A stretch of DNA of 64,000 nucleotides from an uncultured Oleiphilaceae bacterium (GTDB lineage Bacteria; Pseudomonadota; Gammaproteobacteria; Pseudomonadales; Oleiphilaceae): contig CAJXUY010000008.1 of NCBI GenBank assembly GCA_913060665.1, positions 62,001 through 126,000 on the forward strand, given 5' to 3'. Positions 7,882-19,119 of this stretch are shown piece after piece. A program made the position numbers and the translations under genes. Every line of letters starts with the position of its first letter. Position 1 is the stretch's first letter. The notes beneath the pieces are model-generated. The model had not been told where the DNA came from, did no database searches, and was given only the letters and a program-made list of their open reading frames with translations.

Positions 7882-8910
7882 TTAGCGTGCTGTCAGGTTT
7901 GAAGGGTGGCCACTGAGCAGCAGCACAAACTCAGCGAGTAACTCCCAGCTGGAGCCGTGTTGCTTATTTCCTTTAATGGCTTGATCAATGCGTTCGGATA
8001 GTTTTACTAGTTGGTTCAGTTGGCTGTGTGGAATTCTGGAGGCCGTTCGGCTTAGTAAGCCCTGACGCTTTGCTATTACTCTGTGGGTCGAAAATATTGC
8101 CTTAGGCGGTTGGCCTAGGCGGTTTGCATTAGAGAGCTCGTAAATAACACGTAGATCTCGTGTGAGAGCCCAAAGTATGACGGGAGGTTCAGTTCCTTCA
8201 GACTTCAACCCCTGAAGTACATGGAGTGCGTGCTTAGACTCACCTTTTATGCATTCATCGGTAAGATTAAATATATCAAAGCGAGCACTATCAGCAACGC
8301 TTTGCGTGACTTGTTCTGGCGTTACATGACCGTCAGGACAGAGCAGTGTTAATTTTTCTAGCTCCTGCTTGGCCGCTAGCAGGTTGCCTTCAACTCGCTC
8401 GGTCAATAGGGCGATTGATTCCTGGTCAAGTGTTAACCCTATCTGCCGGCTTCTGCTTTGGATCCAGCTTGGGAGTTGGTCACCGCTAATGGGCCATAAT
8501 GTTATCATGCCACCTGTTTTATCTGCGGCGGTTACCCACTTTCTTTTTTGTGTCGCCGCGTCAAGGCGGCAAGTAATGATGAGCAGTACTGTATCATCAG
8601 AGGTCGCTTGGCAGAACTGGTCGATGGCTTTACTGCCTTTATCGCCGGGTTTTCCATTATCAATTCTGATCTCGATAATTTTTTTATCGCCAAACAGGGA
8701 TAAACTGCCTGCTTCTTCTAATAGCTGGCTCCAGTCAAATTGACGATCTGCGTGCCAACTTAAACGCTCTGTGAAACCTTCACTTCGGCACTTTTTCCTG
8801 ATTTCATCGCAGCATTCCTGGACCAATAGGGCATCATCACCATTTATTAGATAAACAGGAAGCAATTGGTTTGAAAGGTGGCTTTTTAACTGCTCAGGTT
8901 TAAGTTTCAT
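7882..8910 (-). CDS. holA: DNA polymerase III subunit delta HolA
   Basis: Clamp-loader delta subunit, which opens the beta sliding clamp during chromosome replication. The sequence begins MKLKPEQLKSHLSNQLLPVY and continues with LINGDDALLVQECCDEIR, the HolA N-terminal signature, and its C-terminal part contains LWALTRDLRVIYEL, typical of the collar domain. Length is 342 residues from this start, as usual. The longest frame begins at 8949 and would overlap lptE by 32 bases; the start at 8910, 7 bases after the lptE stop, restores the conserved N-terminus. It is the third gene of the conserved leuS-lptE-holA order. Confidence 0.93.
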   Translation of the reverse strand: MKLKPEQLKSHLSNQLLPVYLINGDDALLVQECCDEIRKKCRSEGFTERLSWHADRQFDWSQLLEEAGSLSLFGDKKIIEIRIDNGKPGDKGSKAIDQFCQATSDDTVLLIITCRLDAATQKRKWVTAADKTGGMITLWPISGDQLPSWIQSRSRQIGLTLDQESIALLTERVEGNLLAAKQELEKLTLLCPDGHVTPEQVTQSVADSARFDIFNLTDECIKGESKHALHVLQGLKSEGTEPPVILWALTRDLRVIYELSNANRLGQPPKAIFSTHRVIAKRQGLLSRTASRIPHSQLNQLVKLSERIDQAIKGNKQHGSSWELLAEFVLLLSGHPSNLTAR

Positions 8911-8917
8911 AACTGAT

Positions 8918-9454
8918 CTATTGAGCCTGTGCTGCTCGAATTTGCTCAACTTTAATCGTGTTATAAGGTGACAGCCGACTGATGATCTTGGATGCCAACA
9001 GCTTATTAAGTTGCTCTTTGACCTGTTCTTCTTCTCTGGTTTTACTGATCACATTATCTTCATCAAACCGATAGCTCTGCCTGGCAGATGTTGATGCATC
9101 TTCAATAATGATAGTTTGGTCAGCAGCGATAAGATTGAATGTTACTTTGTTAGTGACTTCGTATTCTACCGCGACTGCTCGATCGGTAATAGAAACCGCT
9201 CTTCTGCTGCTGTTGAGTGCAGAAATTGTCAATATGTAGTCTGCTGCACTATCTTCAACCAAATTGACTTCATTGAGTTTTAGTTGTTTGGTGAGCGTTT
9301 GACACAATACTTTTGAAAGTTCATTGCTGCAGTGTAGGCTCATCTGGTGTAATTCGGCGGGAATAGAAACGTTACCTCTTAGCTGAAAACCACAAGCTGT
9401 CAGTACAAGCGCTATTAGCGGTAGCGAAAAAACGGAGAGTTTTCTATGAAACAT
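8918..9454 (-). CDS. lptE: LPS-assembly lipoprotein LptE
   Basis: Outer-membrane lipoprotein that plugs the LptD barrel and helps insert lipopolysaccharide at the cell surface. From the chosen ATG at 9454 the protein starts MFHRKLSVFSLPLIALVLTAC, a lipoprotein signal peptide with lipobox LTAC (Cys about residue 21), then GFQLRGNVSIP, the conserved LptE start of the mature protein. A strong AAGAGG ribosome binding site lies 7 bases upstream of this ATG, which decides against the longer frame from 9490. It sits between leuS and holA, as in most gammaproteobacteria. Confidence 0.95.
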   Translation of the reverse strand: MFHRKLSVFSLPLIALVLTACGFQLRGNVSIPAELHQMSLHCSNELSKVLCQTLTKQLKLNEVNLVEDSAADYILTISALNSSRRAVSITDRAVAVEYEVTNKVTFNLIAADQTIIIEDASTSARQSYRFDEDNVISKTREEEQVKEQLNKLLASKIISRLSPYNTIKVEQIRAAQAQ

Positions 9455-9524
9455 ATTAGCCTCTTGTAATGACGGGGCAATGGTGGTCATTGTCCCGTCA
9501 GGGTCTGCCTATTTAGTCGTTGGA

Positions 9525-12323
<2,799 letters not shown>

Positions 12324-12356
12324 CTACTAATAGCAATACAGGTAGGGGGAAAGGCG

Positions 12357-12911
12357 ATGACGATACCAGAATTACCAAAACATTCAGAACAAGCGGCTAC
12401 AGTTTACAATCGAATACTGGAGCGCATAGATCATTCAATAGCGGATATTGAGGGGCGGACATGGGATACGCTTAAGCGTGAGATAGATGATGCTGTCGAA
12501 TTTGAATATGATGTTGCTGAGTTAACACGAGATGAGGTTGATCTATTAGGCACATATGTTAAGCGTGATTTGAAAGATCTCTACCATCATGTGGCTGAGA
12601 CTGGTGAGGGGCTTAAAGAGTGGTTAAAGCTTGATCTAGAGCTAGTTGAAAAGAAAGTGAGAGATACGCTGCTATCCATTGCTGACAAAAGTGTTGTTGA
12701 GCAAGCTGCACTGGAGCAAAAAATCGAGCACAAGCCAGGCGACTATATGAGCGGCGAGCTTGCTTGTGCTGGAATGCTTAGGTGTCTAGGTTGTGGCTAT
12801 ATGATGTGTCTGATTGAGAACACTCATGTTGAAAACTGCCATCAGTGTAGCGGACACTATTTCAGGCGTGTAACCTCTCGCTGGCCTCGCGGCCCTGAGA
12901 CAGAGTCTTAG
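12357..12911 (+). CDS. YbeL-like zinc-ribbon protein (DUF1451)
   Basis: A 184-residue soluble protein with a mostly helical, charged N-terminal part (residues 1-130) and a C-terminal zinc ribbon: CLGCGYMMCLIE followed by CHQCSGHYFRR gives the two CxxC knuckles. This is the DUF1451 family (E. coli YbeL), function unknown. It is divergent from leuS, which is the usual neighbour. AGGGGGAAAGG before the ATG is a strong ribosome binding site. I found no enzymatic motif. Confidence 0.85.
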   Translation: MTIPELPKHSEQAATVYNRILERIDHSIADIEGRTWDTLKREIDDAVEFEYDVAELTRDEVDLLGTYVKRDLKDLYHHVAETGEGLKEWLKLDLELVEKKVRDTLLSIADKSVVEQAALEQKIEHKPGDYMSGELACAGMLRCLGCGYMMCLIENTHVENCHQCSGHYFRRVTSRWPRGPETES

Positions 12912-12940
12912 TGGAAAGGTAGTTTTGTAATCTAGAGAGT

Positions 12941-12968
12941 TGAATGGCTATTGAAAGATAGCCATTCA
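12941..12968. terminator. Hairpin terminator between converging genes
   Basis: Perfect 11-base stem TGAATGGCTAT / ATAGCCATTCA with a 6-base loop, between the ends of the ybeL-like gene (+) and the yghU-like gene (-). Only a short T run follows on the plus strand, so it may be a weak or bidirectional terminator. Confidence 0.65.
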
Positions 12969-13008
12969 TTTAAGCGACTACACCTGAGTTGTAAAAATTA
13001 TCTGATCT

Positions 13009-13866
13009 TCATTGTTTGAGCTTTAACATGTTGTCAATGTCAGAGGCGTTATGACGCTCTTCGAGCAATTCCCAAGGCTCTCCCCATGTTCTATTAACAA
13101 TTCTTCCTCGTTGAACCGCTGGGCGTTGTTGTATTTCTTTGGCCCAACGCTGAATATGTTTGTAACTGCTGACGTCAAGAAAGTCTCCCGCATTGTATAT
13201 CTCGCCTAATACTAGGTTGCCGTACCAGGGCCATATCGCCATATCGGCAATACTGTAGAGATCACCGGCAATAAACTGACTGGATGCTAACTGTTTGTCT
13301 AGTAGATCTAGCTGCCGTTTTGTTTCCATGGTGAAACGATCAATTGCGTACTCAATTTTTAACGGTGCGTAAGCATAAAAGTGTCCAAAGCCTCCCCCTA
13401 AATAAGGGGCTGAACCCTGCAGCCAGAAGAGCCAATTAAGCGCTTGAGTCCGCTCTGCTATTGGTTTGGGTAAAAAATGGCCAAATTTTTCGGCTAAGTA
13501 CAGTAAAATAGCGCCGGACTCGAATACCTCTATAGGTTTATCGCCGGACTGATCGATTAACGCGGGGATTTTTGAATTGGGGTTAATATCTACAAACCCA
13601 CTGGAAAACTGGTCACCTTCACCTATTTGAATTAAATGTGCATCGTACTCTGCATTGGGCTCCCTTAAGGCTAACAGCTCTTCAAGCATGATGGTGACTT
13701 TTTGACCGTTCGGTGTTCCCATTGAATACAGCTGTATAGGGTGTTTCCCTTTAGGCAATGTTGCTTCATGTGTAGCGCCAGCGATAGGGCGATTGGTCTT
13801 AGCCCATGCGCCTCCGCTTTCACTATCAAATGTCCAAACCTTTGGTATTACGTATTTGTTTTCCAT
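13009..13866 (-). CDS. yghU: YghU-type glutathione S-transferase / disulfide-bond oxidoreductase
   Basis: A 285-residue cytosolic GST-fold enzyme of the Nu class. The N-terminal extension is followed by the thioredoxin-like domain with QLYSMGTPNGQKVTIMLEEL, NPNSKIPALID (cis-Pro) and the glutathione-binding VFESGAILLYLAEKFG; the C-terminal helical domain contains IADMAIWPWYGN. YghU-family proteins bind two glutathiones and reduce disulfides or organic peroxides. The gene starts 3 bases after the stop of the CMD-like gene 13870-14418, so the two form an operon; co-expression with a peroxidase-like protein suggests detoxification. The precise substrate is unknown. Confidence 0.9.
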   Translation of the reverse strand: MENKYVIPKVWTFDSESGGAWAKTNRPIAGATHEATLPKGKHPIQLYSMGTPNGQKVTIMLEELLALREPNAEYDAHLIQIGEGDQFSSGFVDINPNSKIPALIDQSGDKPIEVFESGAILLYLAEKFGHFLPKPIAERTQALNWLFWLQGSAPYLGGGFGHFYAYAPLKIEYAIDRFTMETKRQLDLLDKQLASSQFIAGDLYSIADMAIWPWYGNLVLGEIYNAGDFLDVSSYKHIQRWAKEIQQRPAVQRGRIVNRTWGEPWELLEERHNASDIDNMLKLKQ

Positions 13867-13869
13867 GGT

Positions 13870-14418
13870 TTACTTTTTCCATGAGAATTGCTGGAAGGGT
13901 GAGTCAATCGGTGTTTCGGCCAAGTGATTTGTATAATTACTAATGACCTTCTGAGATAAGCCTAATACGATTTCTAGTAATTGACGTTCTTCGTATCCAG
14001 CGGCATAAAATGCGGCTATCTCACCTTCAGGTAACTGCCCACGATTTCGAGTCATTGACAGTGTGGTGTCATGAAGTACCTGGAGTTTTTCAGTGGGCAT
14101 TGGTGCGCGGTTTCTAAGGGCTTCGGTAATCGCAGGGTCAACCTCCATCATATGGGCTATACCCGTATGTGCAGGCACACAATAATGACATTCATGCTCT
14201 ACATTAATGGTTTGCCAAACAACCGTGAGCTCTTCTGCATTAAACGATGAGTTGGAAAATAGCTCGTGTAGTGTTTGGTAGGCGTTAAGTAAGTCAGGAG
14301 AACTTGCGAGAACGCCATGAAGGTTAGGGATCATCCCAAACGCTTTTTGAGATTTTTCCAGAAGTGGTTTGCTCTCTTCAGGGGCTGAGTCTAGGTCATG
14401 AATCGTTAATTTTGCCAT
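13870..14418 (-). CDS. Carboxymuconolactone decarboxylase (AhpD-like) family protein
   Basis: A 182-residue protein of the CMD/AhpD family. The signature is CHYCVPAHTGIAHM, where the CxxC pair and the following His form the redox centre of AhpD-type alkylhydroperoxidases. No signal peptide is seen. It is cotranscribed with the yghU-type gene (3-base gap) and divergent from a TetR regulator, with two palindromic operators in the 124-base divergent region; the pair is therefore likely induced by a small molecule sensed by that regulator. The role is probably peroxide or electrophile detoxification, by inference from the family and neighbours. Confidence 0.85.
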   Translation of the reverse strand: MAKLTIHDLDSAPEESKPLLEKSQKAFGMIPNLHGVLASSPDLLNAYQTLHELFSNSSFNAEELTVVWQTINVEHECHYCVPAHTGIAHMMEVDPAITEALRNRAPMPTEKLQVLHDTTLSMTRNRGQLPEGEIAAFYAAGYEERQLLEIVLGLSQKVISNYTNHLAETPIDSPFQQFSWKK

Positions 14419-14488
14419 GTTGCATTCTCCAGTATTCTGTTGGGATGGGCGATTTATATATTGCCAGTTTGAAATAATATAGCTAGAT

Positions 14489-14504
14489 TTGAACAGTCGT
14501 TCAA
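14489..14504 (+). promoter_or_regulatory. TetR-type operator 1
   Basis: TTGAACAGTCGTTCAA: a 16-base inverted repeat (arms TTGAAC / GTTCAA around AGTC) in the divergent region between the CMD-like gene and the tetR gene. It shares its arms with the box at 14512-14527, 23 bases away centre to centre. Confidence 0.75.
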
Positions 14505-14511
14505 GATAAAA

Positions 14512-14527
14512 TTGAACGATCGTTCAA
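14512..14527 (+). promoter_or_regulatory. TetR-type operator 2
   Basis: TTGAACGATCGTTCAA: a perfect 16-base palindrome ending 15 bases before the tetR start codon. With operator 1 it can mediate autorepression and repression of the divergent operon. Confidence 0.78.
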
Positions 14528-14542
14528 GTAGAGGGCACATAC

Positions 14543-15118
14543 ATGAAGAATAAGCATCAAGAAGCCGTCCAAAAAGCCACGGGGCTATATTGGGAAAAGG
14601 GCTTTCATGCGACCTCAATGCGAAATATTCAAGACGTGATTAATATGCGCCCAGGCAGTATTTATGCCAATTTCGGAAGTAAAGAAGGGTTGTTTAAGGC
14701 GTCTTTACAGCATTATGCGGATACCAATTTAGCCGGAATAGCGCTGCTGAGAGAGCAAGCGGGTACTCCACTGAGTGCGTTAAGGGCGTTGATGGAGCGT
14801 TCGGTTATAGAGTCACGGCAATCAGCACCAAATGGCATGTGCATGTTAGTAAAAACAATTGCCGAGCTAACAGATGAAAACTCTAAGCTGTTAGGTGAGG
14901 CAAAGCGATTATTACATGATGTTGAAAGGGCGCTTGAGAGGATTGTTGATGATGCTAAAGCTTGCGGTGAGATAGATGGTTCAAATGACTCTGCTCGTGT
15001 TGCGCGCTATTTTCAGGTTCAGTTGATGGGCGTTCGTACATACGCGAATAGCCATGATGAATATTCAATCAATCAGCTTATCGATGATGTCTTTAAGAGT
15101 CCTTTGCTTCGGGCCTAG
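14543..15118 (+). CDS. TetR/AcrR family transcriptional regulator
   Basis: A 191-residue repressor-type regulator. The N-terminal helix-turn-helix contains KATGLYWEKGFHATSMRNIQ followed by MRPGSIYANFGSKEGLF, the TetR recognition helix region (about residues 28-50); the C-terminal ligand-binding domain shows no recognisable specificity. It is divergent from the CMD-like/yghU operon, and two near-identical palindromes lie between them, so control of both transcripts is likely. The effector is not predictable; a reactive electrophile or hydroperoxide would fit the neighbours. GAGGG about 9 bases before ATG is the ribosome binding site. Confidence 0.9.
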   Translation: MKNKHQEAVQKATGLYWEKGFHATSMRNIQDVINMRPGSIYANFGSKEGLFKASLQHYADTNLAGIALLREQAGTPLSALRALMERSVIESRQSAPNGMCMLVKTIAELTDENSKLLGEAKRLLHDVERALERIVDDAKACGEIDGSNDSARVARYFQVQLMGVRTYANSHDEYSINQLIDDVFKSPLLRA

Positions 15119-15143
15119 TGTTTATAGTATCTAGGTAGGGGTG

Positions 15144-16760
15144 TTAGCGATATGCAATTCCTACTCTTCTAAATACCAATATAAGGGCGCAGAGTAATAA
15201 TATGGGTGTTGAGCCCAAATAGTTAAACGGAGTTTGTCCCCCCATTGCATAGAGTTCCCCGGTTAGCACTGTTCTCACAAATTGCTCTGATTGGGTTTGT
15301 ATTTTTCCTTCAGGTGTTATTACTGCGCTGATACCGTTGTTGGTGCCTCTGACGACATATCGTGCGTTCTCAAGTGCGCGCATTTGAGCCATTTCTAAAT
15401 GCTGCAAGGGGCCGATAGAGTGGCCAAACCAGCTATCATTACTGATGGTCAGAAGGTAGTCGGCATTCTGGGCGTTACTTGCTACAAAGTCGGGGTAGAC
15501 AATCTCATAGCAGATATAAGGTGTCACATTACGACTGGCTTCTTTTAAAGTTGTTTGATCTGAGCGTCCAGGGGAAAAACTCGACATAGGCAGGTCGAAA
15601 AACTGAATGAGCCCTCGGAGTAAATCTTCCAGAGGTACATATTCGCCAAAGGGAACAAGGCGTTGCTTATGGTAAATTCCATCACCTTTACCTGTACTCA
15701 GAATACTGTTGTGTATAGTGACTTGACCGGTCTCAGGGTCCTTGTCTCTATAGGGGATCCCTGTTATTAGGGTACTACCACTGTTATTGGCTTGATGTGT
15801 GATGGGCTCAATAATTAACTTAGCTTGGTCGTGAAGCACAGGTATGGCGGTTTCTGGCCAAATAATAAGGCTTTTTCCCCAGTGAGGTTGAGAGAGTTCC
15901 TGGTATATTTCAATAGTCTTTAGGCGATAGTCTCTGGACCATTTAAGCTCCTGAGGGATATTAGCCTGCACAGCCGCCACATTGATAGGGTTGTTGTTTT
16001 TAATATATCCCCACTGAATGCTACCAACCAAAGACCCCATCATCCATAGAATGGCTGCAAAGCATATAAAACTAGCGGGGAGTACTTTTCGCGGAGGTTT
16101 AGCGGCTTGAGTTGTTTGGTTCTGCTGCGCTTGCTTGGAATTCAAGCGCTGCTGTAAAAATTTAGATTGGCTAATGAAGTACCATATAGCGCTACCTGAT
16201 AGACAGCAAATAAAGGTAACGCCATGAACTCCGAGTGTGCTTGCCCAACCCGAAAGTGAAGTATTCAGATGACCGTAGCCAAGGTATAACCAAGGGAAGC
16301 CTGTTAAAAACCAGCTTCTGAACCAGTCCCCTAATACCCATATTGCCGGAAAGGTCAGCACAGACCAGCGATCTTGACCACTAAATAACTTACGGAACAG
16401 CCAAAAAGTAGATGCGGGGAAGAGGGCTATCGTGGCAACAAAAATCGCCGTTAGCGCGGCGGCCAGCGGTGTGGGGGCGTTGCCAAAGTTATGAATGCTG
16501 ACATACACCCATGATACGCCTGAACCAAAAAGACCAAGGCCAAACAGCCAGCCGAAGAGTAAACTCTTTTTTGGACTCGCGCCACTCATGCCCATCATGA
16601 CAAGTGTTATAGATAATATGCCTAAAGGCCAAAAGTTAAAGGGGCTTAGACTTAGGGTTTGCATAATCCCCGCGATGGGGAATAGAAGCCACTTTAGTTT
16701 TAGAATAATTGAGGCATTCATAAATGGCTTCGACGCAGTTTGAGGAGTGTTTGGAGTCAT
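15144..16760 (-). CDS. lnt: Apolipoprotein N-acyltransferase Lnt
   Basis: Inner-membrane enzyme that adds the third acyl chain to the N-terminal Cys of lipoproteins. The N-terminal 220 residues hold several membrane segments; the C-terminal nitrilase-like domain contains the catalytic triad in WPETAIPV (Glu), YHKQRLVPFGEYVP (Lys) and PYICYEIVYPD (Cys). A final membrane helix (TPILLLCALILVF) anchors the C-terminus. Length is 538 residues, slightly long because of a 13-residue N-terminal extension; the start at 16760 has CAAGG upstream. It is the last gene of miaB-ybeZ-ybeY-corC-lnt, 12 bases after corC. Confidence 0.96.
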   Translation of the reverse strand: MTPNTPQTASKPFMNASIILKLKWLLFPIAGIMQTLSLSPFNFWPLGILSITLVMMGMSGASPKKSLLFGWLFGLGLFGSGVSWVYVSIHNFGNAPTPLAAALTAIFVATIALFPASTFWLFRKLFSGQDRWSVLTFPAIWVLGDWFRSWFLTGFPWLYLGYGHLNTSLSGWASTLGVHGVTFICCLSGSAIWYFISQSKFLQQRLNSKQAQQNQTTQAAKPPRKVLPASFICFAAILWMMGSLVGSIQWGYIKNNNPINVAAVQANIPQELKWSRDYRLKTIEIYQELSQPHWGKSLIIWPETAIPVLHDQAKLIIEPITHQANNSGSTLITGIPYRDKDPETGQVTIHNSILSTGKGDGIYHKQRLVPFGEYVPLEDLLRGLIQFFDLPMSSFSPGRSDQTTLKEASRNVTPYICYEIVYPDFVASNAQNADYLLTISNDSWFGHSIGPLQHLEMAQMRALENARYVVRGTNNGISAVITPEGKIQTQSEQFVRTVLTGELYAMGGQTPFNYLGSTPILLLCALILVFRRVGIAYR

Positions 16761-16772
16761 TGGCCTTGTCAG

Positions 16773-17618
16773 CTATAAGCGTAATTTTTGCGCCTGAAGT
16801 AATCTGACGGTTCGGTTATCAGCATTGAGCACCGTAAATTTGAACCCGCTAAAATCAACGCTTTCTCCGCGACGAGGCAGGCGGCCAAACTGTTGTAGTA
16901 TTAATCCGCCAATCGTATCAAAGCTATCTTCACTCAATTTAAGCTTAAAGAACTCGTTAAAGTCCTCAATGGGGGTAATGGCCTTGATAATATATTCGCC
17001 GGCACCCCGTACTTTGATCAGTGCTTCTTCGTCGATATCGTGTTCGTCTTCAATCTCGCCCACTATTTGTTCCAATACATCTTCGATGGTGACCAGCCCA
17101 GAAATGCCGCCATACTCATCTACGACTATCGCCATGTGATTTCGAGTTGCTTTAAACTCTTTTAATAATTGGTTCAGGCGTTTGCTTTCAGGAACAACAG
17201 TAGCAGGTCTGAGTATATCAATTAATGAGTCTTTTTTGATTTCACCTTTAAGTGCTAACGGCAAAAGATCTTTCGCTAGTAGTATACCGATAACATCGTC
17301 TGGTGATTCACCTAGAACGGGAAAGCGGGAGTGGGCAGAGTTAATGATGTCATCCAGATAACCGTCAGTCTCAAGGGAGGCTTTAACGGTGATCATTTGT
17401 GAGCGGGGAATCATAACTTCACGAACCTGCATATCGATGACTTGCATAGCGCCTTCGATGATGTTCATGGCGTCAGTGTCTATGACGTTTTGCTTTTCTG
17501 CAGTTCGTAGTATTTCAGTGACATCTTCGGTCGATTGAGGGTCGCCTGAAAAGGCTTTTGATATTTTTTCCAGCCAAGACTTATTGTCTTGACCGCTTAT
17601 CGAGTTGTCTTCGCTCAT
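16773..17618 (-). CDS. corC: CorC/HlyC family CBS-domain protein
   Basis: A 281-residue cytoplasmic protein with two CBS domains (the first near VREVMIPRSQMITV, the second near NHMAIVVDEYGGISGLVTIEDVLE) and a C-terminal CorC_HlyC FAD-PCMH-like domain (GGLILQQFGRLPRRGE). The family is linked to magnesium/cobalt efflux and to lipoprotein/cell-envelope homeostasis. DEYGG and TIEDVLEQIVGEI are the family signatures. It lies 5 bases after ybeY and 12 bases before lnt in the conserved operon. Confidence 0.94.
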   Translation of the reverse strand: MSEDNSISGQDNKSWLEKISKAFSGDPQSTEDVTEILRTAEKQNVIDTDAMNIIEGAMQVIDMQVREVMIPRSQMITVKASLETDGYLDDIINSAHSRFPVLGESPDDVIGILLAKDLLPLALKGEIKKDSLIDILRPATVVPESKRLNQLLKEFKATRNHMAIVVDEYGGISGLVTIEDVLEQIVGEIEDEHDIDEEALIKVRGAGEYIIKAITPIEDFNEFFKLKLSEDSFDTIGGLILQQFGRLPRRGESVDFSGFKFTVLNADNRTVRLLQAQKLRL

Positions 17619-17623
17619 TAGCT

Positions 17624-18097
17624 TTATTCCTGGTCCTGATAGGGCGCAGGATAATCTAGCTCCATAATTATTTCGGTTTCAAGCCCTTCCATGATCAAGG
17701 CTTCCTCGTCTTCAATGTGGTCGTATCCTTGCAAATGCAATACGCCGTGTACAACCATGTGTGCCCAGTGGGCCATTAATGCTTTATCTTGCTCTGAGGC
17801 TTCACTTTCTACTACCGGTGCGCAGATTGCCAGGTCTCCCAGAGATACGTCACCCAGTAAGTGTATATCTATTCCGGGGGGGGCTTCAAATGGAAAAGAC
17901 AAAACATTGGTTGGTCCTTCTTTTCCTCGGTAGGTTTGGTTTAGTTCTGCGCTTTCTTCAATATCGACGATGCGGATCGTGACGTCAGTTTCACATTCTT
18001 TTGATTGATGGGCTTTATTGGCCCATAGCGTGAGTGCATCGATAGAGGGTAGCTGCTTATTTTCAGATTCAACCTGCAAGTCAATGTGAATAGTCAT
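17624..18097 (-). CDS. ybeY: Endoribonuclease YbeY
   Basis: A 157-residue zinc-dependent RNase involved in 16S rRNA 3'-end maturation and ribosome quality control. The zinc-binding motif [15 protein letters not shown] is intact, as is the upstream [15 protein letters not shown], the typical YbeY core. Its start overlaps the stop of ybeZ by 4 bases (ATGA), implying translational coupling, and corC follows after 5 bases. Confidence 0.95.
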   Translation of the reverse strand: MTIHIDLQVESENKQLPSIDALTLWANKAHQSKECETDVTIRIVDIEESAELNQTYRGKEGPTNVLSFPFEAPPGIDIHLLGDVSLGDLAICAPVVESEASEQDKALMAHWAHMVVHGVLHLQGYDHIEDEEALIMEGLETEIIMELDYPAPYQDQE

Positions 18098-19086
18098 GAT
18101 TTAGCGGCTTGGTCCTGCTTGTTATTATGGTTGTCATAGGCTTCAACAATGCGCTGAACGAGCGGGTGTCGCACCACATCCTTTGACGTGAAATGCGTAA
18201 AACCGATGCCTTTTACATCAGCTAATACACCACCAACATGTTTAAGGCCGGAGGCCGTGCCTTTTGGTAGGTCAATTTGAGTGATATCACCGGTGATAAC
18301 AGCTGTAGACCCGAACCCTATACGGGTTAAGAACATCTTCATTTGCTCACGTGTGGTATTTTGGCTCTCATCTAAAATGATAAATGAACTATTAAGTGTT
18401 CGCCCTCTCATAAATGCCAAAGGGGCTATCTCAATCACGTTTTTATCGATAAGACGGGTGACCTGTTCAAATCCAAGCATTTCATATAGTGCGTCATAAA
18501 GAGGGCGCAAGTATGGATCAACCTTTTGAGCGAGGTCACCAGGCAAAAAACCTAGTTTCTCACCCGCTTCAACAGCAGGTCTCACGAGTAGAATTCGCTT
18601 AACTTCTTCATTTTTAAGCGCTTCAACGGCACAGGCAACGGCTAAGTAGGTTTTACCTGTTCCTGCTGGGCCAATACCGAAGTTAATATCATGAGTTTTA
18701 ATATTACGAACATAGTCGAGTTGATTATTACCTCTAACTTTCACCTGAACTTTAGATGCCTTGATGATCTGGTAAGACTCGTAGGCGGCGCCAACCGGTT
18801 CGGAGTGGTCGAGGCCGGACTCTCTGATAAAAAGATGAATTAACTCCGGGTCAAGTGTCGCGCCTGCTTCTGTCTCACGGTACAAGTGCTTAAGAATCTC
18901 GATAGAGGCTTGTGTTGCCTTACCTTCTCCGGTGAGTTTGAACAAGTTTCCACGATAATTGATCGCGACGCCCATTCTGCGCTCGATCTGCTTAAGATTT
19001 TCATCAAACTGGCCGCATAGTGCCGCTAGTCTGTGGTTATCGCTGGGCTCTAAGTGAACTTGCTTGGAATCTGTAATAGCTATGAT
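18094..19086 (-). CDS. ybeZ: PhoH-like ATPase YbeZ, with probable non-AUG start
   Basis: PhoH-family ATPase partnering YbeY in rRNA processing. Walker A is [12 protein letters not shown] and Walker B is [11 protein letters not shown]. The first ATG/GTG/TTG in frame is at 18975, giving 293 residues and losing conserved N-terminal sequence. The frame stays open upstream to a stop at 19105-19107 and encodes [13 protein letters not shown] and [13 protein letters not shown], typical YbeZ N-terminal sequence, but with no ATG, GTG or TTG. Candidate starts are ATC (19086-19084), ATA (19083-19081) or ATT (19077-19075), behind GGAAGCAGG. I give the longest, 330 residues, which fits the family size. Alternatively the sequence contains an error or the short form is real. 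Confidence 0.85.
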   Translation of the reverse strand: MIAITDSKQVHLEPSDNHRLAALCGQFDENLKQIERRMGVAINYRGNLFKLTGEGKATQASIEILKHLYRETEAGATLDPELIHLFIRESGLDHSEPVGAAYESYQIIKASKVQVKVRGNNQLDYVRNIKTHDINFGIGPAGTGKTYLAVACAVEALKNEEVKRILLVRPAVEAGEKLGFLPGDLAQKVDPYLRPLYDALYEMLGFEQVTRLIDKNVIEIAPLAFMRGRTLNSSFIILDESQNTTREQMKMFLTRIGFGSTAVITGDITQIDLPKGTASGLKHVGGVLADVKGIGFTHFTSKDVVRHPLVQRIVEAYDNHNNKQDQAAKS

Positions 19087-19119
19087 GGTTTTTACCTGCT
19101 TCCACTAGGGGAGGTTATA

